This document shows, piece after piece, positions 1 through 5,459 of a stretch of DNA of 6,281 nucleotides. Numbering within the stretch: the first letter of the stretch is position 1; every line of letters starts with the position of its first letter. The translations under genes were made by a program, and so were the position numbers. This stretch comes from an uncultured Thiotrichaceae bacterium. Its GTDB lineage: Bacteria; Pseudomonadota; Gammaproteobacteria; Thiotrichales; Thiotrichaceae. Where the stretch lies: the NCBI GenBank assembly GCA_937931765.1, contig CALHAO010000396.1, positions 1 to 6,281 of the forward strand, written 5' to 3'. The notes under the pieces are model-generated. The model searched no databases. It had not been told where the DNA came from and saw only the letters and a program-made list of their open reading frames with translations.

Positions 1-352
1 TGCACCATAGGCTGAAATCATTCGCAGAATGCCCGAAGTCTTACTCAGATTGGTTTCAGGATGCTCAAGCAAAGCATCAATCAGGCGCAGACAGTTCTGT
101 TGATCCAGCGCATAAAAACGCCACGGTACCGGCGAATTCATATCACGATCAAGGTGAGTCATCCGCCGTAAAGTGAAATGGTGCCCAATCCGCCACTTTC
201 ATCGCTTCCTGCACTTCAGCAAAAAAGCTTTCCGGGATCTGTGGAATATTATCCGGATCACCCAGCACTTTGACGGATTTACGTGCCTGTATTATCTGAT
301 CGATGGCGAGTTCAAGTTGGTTGGGTGATAACACTTCTGAGCTTTGAGTCAT
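1..352 (-). pseudogene. Nitroreductase-like protein, N-terminal part, frameshifted and cut by the window edge
   Basis: The reading frame opens at ATG 352-350 with an AGGA ribosome site about 6 bases upstream, and gives 67 residues to a TGA at 149-151. The frame one base over then stays open from about 162 to base 1. Together they resemble the N-terminal third of a nitroreductase-fold flavoprotein: QARKSVK at residues 23-28, where the family has its Arg-rich FMN contact; WAPFHFTA at 56-63; then PVPWRFYAL and a helix ending ILRMISAYGA in the second frame. Such enzymes use FMN and NAD(P)H to reduce nitro groups, quinones or other electron acceptors, and the substrate here cannot be read. The break falls between HFTADDS and HLDRD. 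A single missing base or a +1 slip at CCT-TGA would restore the protein. The C-terminal part lies beyond base 1. The family call is moderate; the frame break is seen directly. Confidence 0.6.
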
Positions 353-411
353 TGCTGATCCTGATCTTATTGAGATGTGCCAATATTGTACTGAAAGTAG
401 GGTGAAGGTGC

Positions 412-540
412 TTACTTTTTCAACGTCTGGTGAAACAACTCCATAACCTCAGGGTCACCATTTAACTCAGCGAAAGGCTTTCGGTCAGAGGTTTTCCATT
501 GCCGTAGTTTCAGGCGACCTGTTTCAATTCGTTCAGTCAT
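412..540 (-). pseudogene. N-terminal stump of a RimJ-like GNAT acetyltransferase
   Basis: An ATG at 540-538 opens a 42-codon frame ending in TAA at 414-412. The peptide starts MTERIETGRLKLRQW and continues with SDRKPFAELNGDPEVM, which matches the first beta strand and helix of RimJ/RimL-type N-acetyltransferases (ETxRLxLRxW...SDxxPFAxLNxDPEVM). Whole proteins of this type run to about 170-190 residues and carry the acetyl-CoA loop (Q/RxxGxG/A) in the middle, which is missing here. No continuation is visible in any frame before the nitroreductase start at 352, so the 3' three-quarters has been lost. No strong Shine-Dalgarno precedes the ATG. It is therefore read as a gene remnant, probably not functional, lying on the same strand as the oxygenase gene just upstream of it. 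Confidence 0.65.
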
Positions 541-579
541 TGGGGAACCCGTAATACCCTCTGGCAGCTATAAATCGAC

Positions 580-2739
580 TCACATCAATTTATCCAGTCT
601 TTCCATCAATCCCGTCGCTTTTTGGTAGGCAATAATTTTTGCACGTTGATCAGCTCCGAGTTTGCGTATATTGAAGTGCCAAGGGCGGTAGTGCTTGTCA
701 ATGCTGGCCGTAACCTGCACTTCATTACGTTGGATTTGCTCAGCAAGATGTTCACATTTTGCTTTAAGTCGGGGCAGCTCCGTTGTTTCTTTATCACTGC
801 GCATAAACCCGAGTACTTCCTGGCAGTCATCACACCCGCAATCCATCTGAGGAATCGCTTCGACCAGCGCGGGTTCAGGAGCCGTTTGCTCAGTCAGTTT
901 CCGGTAGTCGCTGAGTTGTGTTTCCAGCCAACGGGTTACAGCGCCAAAAATGCGTGCGTTTGTGGCATTCGCCCTATTGCTGTGCTGTTCTTCCGCATAA
1001 GGCAGGATGTCCCTTACTGCATTCAGGCGCTTACTCTGTTGATGCAGAAACACCCCTAATGCTTTAACACATTGCTCCGTTGCCAGTTCGAGGCAAAGGG
1101 GGAATATCAGTTTAAAACTCTCGATTGCATTCGAGCGCCAGCCAGTACTATTACTGTTTTTTGCAATGGTGGCATAGAGTAGTTGGGTCAGGGCAGGATG
1201 CTGGTTCCAGAGTTTGGAGGTATCAATATTATTCAATATTTTCAGCAAACGCATTTGAACCTCAACAGCTTCAAGGTCAATCGTTTGTTGCAGGTCTTCC
1301 CAGCCGCTAAGCGTAAACAGTGTCTGGGTTTTTCCTGCTGCTGGCAGGTTGTCCTGAGCCAGTAGAAAACGGCGGCAGTATATTTTTGCCAGCTCCGGGT
1401 CACCTGCTTTGAGTATCAGATCCAACAGCTCAAAGTGCTTATCATTCGGGCGACACTTCCCGTTATCAGCCATCAGCATCAGGCTGTGTAACTCTTCGCT
1501 GAAACCGGCATCCTGACGGCCATCTGATGTTTTCAGGTAATCGATGGCTGCCTGGGTGCTATTGTAGGCGAGCATCTCCAGATGACATTCCCGTGGCCAG
1601 AGAATAACGGCGGCATAGCGATACCAGCGTTCTAATGTATTGCCTGCATTACCGGTGTAACCTTCGTAATCCTGCTCAATCGCCACTTCGCCGTCTAGCG
1701 TGTGCTGACGCAATACCGCGTCTTCATCGACGTCTGAAATCGACAGCGCCACCGCTTGACCTGATGCATCAATAAAATGGTCGAGTGTTGTATGACCTTC
1801 AATAAACTCATCAAGATCATCCTCATCCCAGGCCTGAAACAATTCATAGGTTTCGAGCAGGCAGATATAAGCCTCACAGCCAGCCTGACCAGCCGCATGA
1901 AGCAACGCATCGGCACGGCTCCGGTCAACACCCTTAAGCGTATCCAGCGAAAACCCATAGTCACTGTATTGATGATCAAGACTGATCAGCTGGTACTTAG
2001 TATCTTCAGCAGTGAGGTTTTGCTTCCAATTGGCAAGCAAAGTGGCCAGCGCCTGTTCCTGTCCGCCAAAATCCGGCGAGCTGAGTCCGCGCGCACCTTG
2101 CAGGCAAACATTGTAGGTTAACACCAGCCGATACCCGGATTTGAGCGGTGCAATTTCATGCTGGCAGTCTGCATAGAACAATACGGACTGAAAATTATAA
2201 CGCTTTGCCTCCGTACTGAAATCAATAGTAACGGACTGGTTACGATGGGTAATCGTCAACTCTCCGCCCTCATGTGCAGATGGCAAAGTAATAGCCATCG
2301 TCGCCACCATACCGTCTTCTTTTTCTGAATCCTGATGCCTGAGGAAAAATGACCCTGCTTCGTACAGCAATAATTTATAGGGACGCGCAATCAGGTTTTG
2401 CCCCTGTAAGTCCAGTATATCTTCATAATTACACACGATCTCGTTGATGAAGAGTTGCCAGGCTGGGTTCCCGCTGGAAATTTTACTGTTATCCAACTCC
2501 CAGACCTTACGCACATTCTCATCAACCAGCGTCTGTGTTCCCTTGCCGTAGGGCGCTTTGGCACATAGCTTAATTAACTGCTCCGCCTGCGCCTCACACA
2601 GCGGCAGGGCAAGTTCGCCCAAACCCTCGATCTGCAATTGTGGGAAAAATGCTTTGCTGTTTTGAGTGGCATAAAAATCAGTTGACCGGTTAATGCCGTT
2701 GAGTATGTCAAAAATCTGTTTTTCCGGAAGTTGTGTCAT
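580..2739 (-). CDS. Large Fe(II)/2-oxoglutarate-dependent oxygenase of fungal-like architecture
   Basis: This 719-residue protein carries a prolyl-4-hydroxylase-type jelly roll in its first third: RPYKLLLYEAGSFF leads to HQD (metal ligands H135 and D137), then the GGEL strand and CQHEIAPLKSGYRL (H194 as third ligand, R204 to hold 2-oxoglutarate). It probably hydroxylates or demethylates a substrate, which is unknown. A middle part follows with LDHQYS near 254, an acidic DEDDLDEF stretch, and EGYTGNAG...AAVILWPR at 359-383. The rest is helical, and near the C-terminus sits a cysteine cluster (C634, C636, C639) in CGCDDCQEVLGFMRS. The same order of blocks is known to me from fungal proteins annotated as 2OG-Fe(II) dioxygenases. 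The frame is open back to 2853, but the ATG at 2739 is preferred because the upstream 38 codons look non-coding and overlap a candidate promoter. A weak CAGAGA ribosome site precedes it. No signal peptide or membrane segment is seen. Confidence 0.85.
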   Translation of the reverse strand: MTQLPEKQIFDILNGINRSTDFYATQNSKAFFPQLQIEGLGELALPLCEAQAEQLIKLCAKAPYGKGTQTLVDENVRKVWELDNSKISSGNPAWQLFINEIVCNYEDILDLQGQNLIARPYKLLLYEAGSFFLRHQDSEKEDGMVATMAITLPSAHEGGELTITHRNQSVTIDFSTEAKRYNFQSVLFYADCQHEIAPLKSGYRLVLTYNVCLQGARGLSSPDFGGQEQALATLLANWKQNLTAEDTKYQLISLDHQYSDYGFSLDTLKGVDRSRADALLHAAGQAGCEAYICLLETYELFQAWDEDDLDEFIEGHTTLDHFIDASGQAVALSISDVDEDAVLRQHTLDGEVAIEQDYEGYTGNAGNTLERWYRYAAVILWPRECHLEMLAYNSTQAAIDYLKTSDGRQDAGFSEELHSLMLMADNGKCRPNDKHFELLDLILKAGDPELAKIYCRRFLLAQDNLPAAGKTQTLFTLSGWEDLQQTIDLEAVEVQMRLLKILNNIDTSKLWNQHPALTQLLYATIAKNSNSTGWRSNAIESFKLIFPLCLELATEQCVKALGVFLHQQSKRLNAVRDILPYAEEQHSNRANATNARIFGAVTRWLETQLSDYRKLTEQTAPEPALVEAIPQMDCGCDDCQEVLGFMRSDKETTELPRLKAKCEHLAEQIQRNEVQVTASIDKHYRPWHFNIRKLGADQRAKIIAYQKATGLMERLDKLM

Positions 2740-2788
2740 GGTTCTCTGCCTGTTTTGGTAAGTTTGGCGATGGACTAAACAGTTCCGT

Positions 2789-2817
2789 AGTATAACCTCT
2801 AATACCCTAACCGGCAG
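2789..2817 (-). promoter_or_regulatory. Candidate promoter of the oxygenase gene
   Basis: On the minus strand a TATACT hexamer (2794-2789) is preceded, at a 17-base spacing, by CTGCCG (2817-2812), which matches three of six positions of TTGACA. Transcription would start near 2782, leaving about 43 bases before the ATG at 2739. The -10 is good and the -35 is poor, so this is a tentative call. Confidence 0.3.
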
Positions 2818-2840
2818 TACCTCCTGAAGCAGATTTTTAA

Positions 2841-2954
2841 GCCCACAGGGCAAACATCACTGACACCACCAACCATAAGCTTGTGGTTAAACTTTTGAGC
2901 AATCTGGAGGAAATTTCCAGTAGCAACAGGTATTATCAGGAAACATTTCTATAG
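2841..2954 (+). other. Coding-like fragment in the intergenic stretch 2740-3025
   Basis: The gap between the oxygenase and acetyltransferase genes holds no convincing gene. On the plus strand one frame is open from just after a TAA (2838-2840) to TAG 2952-2954. Its last part (KLVVKLLSNLEEISSSNRYY) reads like real protein rather than random translation, but there is no ATG and no ribosome site. It could be the C-terminal remnant of a decayed gene or chance. I do not recognise the family. Confidence 0.15.
2871..2888. repeat. 18-base imperfect palindrome
   Basis: AACCATAAGCTTGTGGTT reads almost the same on both strands, with one mismatched pair either side of a central AAGCTT. It lies in the gap between two minus-strand genes. 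It may be a protein-binding site or a weak hairpin; there is no T-run to make it a clear terminator. Confidence 0.25.
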
Positions 2955-2986
2955 TAGGTGGTAGGTATGTCATAGGTTTTGGCTGG

Positions 2987-3003
2987 CAATATCGGAAATA
3001 TTG
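2987..3003 (-). terminator. Weak stem-loop downstream of the acetyltransferase gene
   Basis: CAATAT and ATATTG form a six-pair stem around a five-base loop, starting about 23 bases beyond the stop of the minus-strand acetyltransferase. The stem is AT-rich and lacks a following T-run, so it would be a poor intrinsic terminator. The position is what suggests the role. Confidence 0.2.
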
Positions 3004-3025
3004 ATGTTGTACTGCTTCTGGTTAA

Positions 3026-3541
3026 TCACGCATCGGAGGGTTTGAACGCCATCGCGTTTGTCTTCAAATCTTCGGGAGACAGACGATATATCCGCATATC
3101 GTCCAGGCAGTAAGAACCCAGCTTCTGATAAAACTCGATAGCAGAATCGTTCCAGTCCAGACAACCCCATTCAAGCATTTCACCGCCACGCTCAATGGCA
3201 TGACTGGACAAAAACTGCATCATGATCTTGCCCAAACCTTTACCGCGCATTGTGTCATCAATTAAAAAGGCATCGATGTACAAGCCTGAGCGCCCCGAAA
3301 AAGCTGAACTCTTCTCATGGAAATAAGCAAAACCCACCGTTTCGCCGTCATAAATACCAAATACAGCTTCACCTAACCCCAGCGTAAGCAATCGTTTTAT
3401 ACGCTCCGGAGTAGCGGTGATTTCATCAGCCATTTTCTGGTAAGTACCAAGTTTCTTCATGAAGCTAACCACCAGTGCTGCGTCTTCGGGAGTAGCTATT
3501 CTCAGGGAGAATTTAGGATTTGGCGTATCAATCAGGAACAT
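3026..3541 (-). CDS. GNAT N-acetyltransferase, spermidine/diamine acetyltransferase-like
   Basis: This intact 171-residue cytoplasmic enzyme of the GNAT fold transfers an acetyl group from acetyl-CoA to an amine. Residues 12-45 form the variable first half (LRIATPEDAALVVSFM). Motif A is clear: YIDAFLIDDTMRGKGLGK, with the pyrophosphate loop R99-x-x-G102-x-G104. The C-terminal block EWGCLDWNDSAIEFYQKLG (about 124-142) closely resembles the diamine/spermidine acetyltransferase (SSAT-like) group, whose conserved Tyr would be Y138. Polyamine or thialysine-type substrates are a reasonable guess, not a demonstrated one. Length is normal for the family. The ATG at 3541 is chosen because AAGAGA lies about 8 bases upstream and the sequence right after it already fits the family. 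It stands alone, divergent from the toxin operon. Confidence 0.88.
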   Translation of the reverse strand: MFLIDTPNPKFSLRIATPEDAALVVSFMKKLGTYQKMADEITATPERIKRLLTLGLGEAVFGIYDGETVGFAYFHEKSSAFSGRSGLYIDAFLIDDTMRGKGLGKIMMQFLSSHAIERGGEMLEWGCLDWNDSAIEFYQKLGSYCLDDMRIYRLSPEDLKTNAMAFKPSDA

Positions 3542-3603
3542 CAGTATTTCTCTTGTTCGTTAGTGGCAAACCAGGCAACTCCCAGTTTTTGTTTATACAT
3601 CAC

Positions 3604-3609
3604 AGTATA
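3604..3609 (-). promoter_or_regulatory. Candidate -10 of the acetyltransferase promoter
   Basis: TATACT on the minus strand lies about 62 bases upstream of the ATG at 3541. Transcription would begin near 3597. No good -35 is seen at 16-18 bases upstream (TTAGGT is the nearest), so the site is tentative. The gap 3542-3755 is shared with the divergent toxin operon. Confidence 0.3.
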
Positions 3610-3690
3610 TTGTAGCGATTTGATGTAACCTAATCTCCTGATAAGTTCTATTTTTATGCATCAGTTATTGGTGATGGTGTGCGAGGTTGT

Positions 3691-3699
3691 CTGAGTCAG
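3691..3699. promoter_or_regulatory. Short palindrome in the -35 region of the toxin operon
   Basis: CTGAGTCAG is a perfect nine-base palindrome placed where the -35 element of the toxin operon promoter should be, and no TTGACA-like hexamer is present there. It may be an activator or repressor half of the control region. At this length chance is a real possibility. Confidence 0.2.
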
Positions 3700-3715
3700 C
3701 CATGGATCATTTGTG

Positions 3716-3721
3716 TATACT
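3716..3721 (+). promoter_or_regulatory. Candidate -10 of the toxin-antitoxin operon promoter
   Basis: TATACT lies 34 bases before the ATG of the 23-codon leader ORF. Transcription would start near 3728, within the adjoining palindrome. The -35 region is weak, as expected of a regulated promoter. The same hexamer precedes the oxygenase and acetyltransferase genes. Confidence 0.4.
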
Positions 3722-3739
3722 ATTTATTTCAAATAAATA
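3721..3739. promoter_or_regulatory. Perfect 19-base palindrome, likely operator of the toxin operon
   Basis: TATTTATTTCAAATAAATA is a perfect inverted repeat: nine-base arms around a single C. It overlaps the last base of the -10 hexamer and covers the predicted start of transcription, ending five bases before the GAGGAG ribosome site. Toxin-antitoxin operons are usually repressed by their own antitoxin binding such palindromes, and that is the likely role. In RNA, any part downstream of the start would form only a weak AU hairpin, so control at the DNA level is more likely. Confidence 0.5.
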
Positions 3740-3755
3740 CAGTGAGGAGCCTGTG

Positions 3756-3827
3756 ATGACCAGAAAGACTACCCATGTTGCCCCTGCTACATTGTCGTTC
3801 CCGGCTACAAGAACAAAAACCCAATGA
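3756..3827 (+). CDS. 23-residue leader ORF translationally coupled to the PIN toxin
   Basis: An ATG follows an excellent Shine-Dalgarno (GAGGAG, 3744-3749, six-base spacing) and opens a 23-codon frame beginning MTRKTTHVAP and rich in Thr. Its TGA overlaps the toxin ATG as ATGA. The toxin itself has no ribosome site (the preceding bases are A- and C-rich), so ribosomes finishing this ORF probably re-initiate on it. That makes translation of the leader likely, whatever the peptide does. It may be a pure leader, a tiny third component, or the stump of an upstream antitoxin. The first ten residues resemble the start of DUF2188 proteins (M-x-K/R-K-x-T-HVVP), but the rest does not follow that family. 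No DNA-binding fold fits into 23 residues. An in-frame GTG lies directly before the ATG. Confidence 0.5.
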   Translation: MTRKTTHVAPATLSFPATRTKTQ

Positions 3828-4288
3828 GCAATAACAACCAGCATGTACTTTATCTTGATAACTGTATGTTCAATCGTCCATTCGATGATCAGAGCCACAT
3901 TCGTATTCGTGTCGAGGCTGAGGCAAAACTACATATCCAGCAGCAAATCAGGGAAGGCCGCTTACAACTGATCTGGTCGTATATGCTGGACTTTGAAAAT
4001 GCACAAAATCCATTTTCAGATCGCCGCCATGCAATCCAGCTGTGGAGAAAGTTATCGATGCACGATGTTGATGAAACACCTGAATTATTAGCGGTGGCGA
4101 AACAATTTCTCAATCACGGTATCAAAACAAAAGATGCTCTGCATGTTGCTTGCGCCATTACAGGTGGTGCGGATTATTTTCTAAGCACAGATGACAAGTT
4201 ACTGAAAAAGCTGCACTCTATTAATATGATTGCCGCATTGAATCCAACCGATTATATCAAGGAGCCAGATCATGGCAGCTATCACTGA
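3824..4288 (+). CDS. PIN-domain ribonuclease toxin
   Basis: This 154-residue PIN-fold protein is probably an Mg-dependent endoribonuclease acting on RNA in the cytoplasm. The acidic active-site residues can be placed: D12 in VLYLDNC, E58 in SYMLDFEN, D104 in KTKDALHVACA, and D123 in YFLSTDDKLL. The blocks FNRPFDDQ...RIRVEAEA, GIKTKDALHVA and GGADYFLSTDD are the signature of a PIN subfamily I know from cyanobacteria and filamentous sulfur bacteria, distinct from classical VapC. The length is typical. The start overlaps the leader ORF stop (ATGA), and the end overlaps the next gene by 17 bases. This tight packing implies one mRNA and fixed stoichiometry. A VapC-like toxin role is inferred from the fold and the small overlapping partner. 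Confidence 0.82.
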   Translation: MSNNNQHVLYLDNCMFNRPFDDQSHIRIRVEAEAKLHIQQQIREGRLQLIWSYMLDFENAQNPFSDRRHAIQLWRKLSMHDVDETPELLAVAKQFLNHGIKTKDALHVACAITGGADYFLSTDDKLLKKLHSINMIAALNPTDYIKEPDHGSYH

Positions 4289-4478
4289 TACAGAAATTCG
4301 CCAGCGTGGTATCAAAGCATTGATTTCAGTGTTGGGCGAAGTGCAGGCTGAACGTTTTATTAGCCTGATCCTGCGTGAACCATTTGATTATACAGAATGG
4401 CAGAATGATCTCTGGCAAAACAAAGAACTGGAAGAATTGAGCAATATGGCGATGCAACATCGCGCGAAAAACCGATGA
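4272..4478 (+). CDS. Small helical partner of the PIN toxin, probable antitoxin
   Basis: This 68-residue protein starts at an ATG with a strong AAGGAG site (4259-4264) seven bases upstream, inside the end of the toxin gene. It looks fully helical: DTEIRQRGIKALISVLGEVQAERFISLILREPFDYTEW, then a C-terminal helix ending in a basic tail (HRAKNR). I recall short uncharacterised proteins with the pattern EIRxxGxxxLxxxLGxVxAxRFIxL...DYT next to PIN genes, but I know no function for them. The overlap and size make it the natural antitoxin, here encoded after the toxin, the reverse of the usual VapBC order. Its own strong ribosome site would let it be made in excess over the coupled toxin. Whether it binds the operator is unknown; no clear helix-turn-helix or ribbon-helix-helix is evident. 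Confidence 0.65.
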   Translation: MAAITDTEIRQRGIKALISVLGEVQAERFISLILREPFDYTEWQNDLWQNKELEELSNMAMQHRAKNR

Positions 4479-4489
4479 GAATCACGATT

Positions 4490-4506
4490 GCATGCCAGGC
4501 TCATGC
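4490..4506 (+). terminator. Weak stem-loop after the toxin-antitoxin operon
   Basis: GCATG and CATGC form a five-pair stem around seven bases, 11 bases after the stop of the last gene of the operon, followed by TTTCC rather than a true T-run. It may be a weak terminator, or a chance repeat within the start of the remnant that follows. Confidence 0.2.
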
Positions 4507-4583
4507 TTTCCTCCACCCGTAACGCTTACGCGCTGAATTATTGCTGCGACGACATTGGCTTGCGGCTTGTTTTTGGTCAATAG
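4494..4583 (+). pseudogene. Orphan C-terminal tail of a formylglycine-generating-enzyme (SUMF1) fold protein
   Basis: About 29 codons ending in TAG read SSTRNAYALNYCCDDIGLRL followed by VFGQ (SSTRN starts at 4509). This matches residue for residue the spacing of the end of FGE-sulfatase / C-type-lectin-fold proteins (R-x11-I/LGFRLV), with L in place of F. The rest of the gene is absent: upstream in the same frame is the TGA of the antitoxin-like gene, only 15 bases before this block. The codons ACC, TGC TGC and GAC GAC are what adenine-specific mutagenesis of AAC codons gives, as in the variable region of diversity-generating retroelement targets, which lies exactly at this end of such proteins. 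The 88 bases that follow up to the nitrilase stop hold no clear gene. The tail call is moderate; the retroelement link is inference. Confidence 0.5.
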
Positions 4584-4671
4584 AACTCTAGCCTGCCAGT
4601 TGGCCTTCCCCTGTAACGGTGCGGACAGTCAGCGGCGGAGTAGGAAAGGTGGCGGTTGTGATTTCATTTCA

Positions 4672-5448
4672 TTAAGCGTTTAACTTGCCCACCAGCCCCG
4701 CCACGCCCCGCAAATAAGGCAAGCGATCCTGACAAGCCACCACTTGCTCAGCATCAATCCGTGCAGTAATCAAGCCTTCCCCCGCACCAGCCCGCGCCAC
4801 ATCCTGACCATTCGGCTCAACAATACAACTCTCCCCCAGATAAGACACCGCGCCCTCCACACCGGAATGATTGGCGTACAACAACCAAACCCCGTTTTCA
4901 AATGCCCGTGCTGGCATAACCCGCCGCGCTACCACCGGCCAACTGTCCGACAGCGCCGTCGGCACAATAACCACCTGAGCCCCCGCTAGTGCCATAGCCC
5001 GCACCGCTTCAGGGTATTCCGCATCGTAACAAATCAATATCGCACAACGCAGACCGCCGAATTCAAATAGCGTCGGTGTTGATCCGGCAGTAAAATAATC
5101 CTCCTCAAAACCCGGCGGCAACATCAATTTGCGGTGGTTAGCCAGCAATTTACCATCAGCACCGATGCAGGCTGCTGAGTTATACAATGTGTCAGCATGC
5201 CGTTCGGGGTAGCCGTACACAATCGCGGTGGAGTGCTGTTGTGCCAGTTGGCTGATACGCCATGCAAAGCTGCCGTCTACGGTTTCAGCCAGCTTCAACA
5301 AATCATCACCCACCGCATAACCCGACGTAAACAGTTCAGGGCACACTAGCAAATCAAGCGCCTGTTGTTCTAAATTCAGCGCCAGCTTTTCCAGCCGTTG
5401 CTCAGGTGTCAGGCCGCCGCCTGCACATTGAAAAATACCTGCTTTCAT
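4672..5448 (-). CDS. Nitrilase-superfamily carbon-nitrogen hydrolase
   Basis: This 258-residue cytoplasmic enzyme of the nitrilase superfamily probably hydrolyses an amide or carbamoyl C-N bond, releasing ammonia or an amine. The Glu-Lys-Cys triad is complete: E38 in VCPELF, K107 in NHRKLMLPP and C140 in LICYDAEYPE, with a further conserved acid in GFEEDYF. The rest of the alpha-beta-beta-alpha core is present (VVIVPTALS, PARAFENG, YLGESCIVEPNG), and length is usual for stand-alone amidases. It looks nearer to aliphatic or R-stereoselective amidases than to true nitrilases or NAD synthetase domains, but the substrate cannot be named. The ATG is fixed by AGGTGG four bases upstream and by the N-terminal strand MKAGIFQCA. 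It begins 11 bases after the M24-family gene and surely shares its mRNA, so the two enzymes likely act in sequence on one nitrogen compound. Confidence 0.9.
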   Translation of the reverse strand: MKAGIFQCAGGGLTPEQRLEKLALNLEQQALDLLVCPELFTSGYAVGDDLLKLAETVDGSFAWRISQLAQQHSTAIVYGYPERHADTLYNSAACIGADGKLLANHRKLMLPPGFEEDYFTAGSTPTLFEFGGLRCAILICYDAEYPEAVRAMALAGAQVVIVPTALSDSWPVVARRVMPARAFENGVWLLYANHSGVEGAVSYLGESCIVEPNGQDVARAGAGEGLITARIDAEQVVACQDRLPYLRGVAGLVGKLNA

Positions 5449-5459
5449 GAAGCCACCTA

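Noticed and set aside
2740..2853. A 38-codon N-terminal extension of the oxygenase from the ATG at 2853.
   Set aside because: The extension has no family-like features, overlaps a candidate -10, and the ATG at 2739 begins a natural MTQLPEKQ N-terminus.
2970..3170. A 66-codon minus-strand frame over the end of the acetyltransferase gene.
   Set aside because: It lies mostly inside the true acetyltransferase frame, whose C-terminus is intact; it is a shadow.
3541..3600. A 19-codon minus-strand ORF (MYKQKLGVAWFATNEQEKY) ending TGATG on the acetyltransferase start.
   Set aside because: Its ATG lies three bases after the candidate -10 and has no ribosome site, so it is probably not on the transcript; the acetyltransferase has its own site. 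The LGVAWF stretch could still be a gene remnant.
4588..4671. A 26-codon open stretch on the minus strand in frame after the nitrilase stop (contains PPLTVRTVTGEGQLAG).
   Set aside because: It follows two stop codons, has no start or ribosome site, and matches no family I can name; chance is enough.
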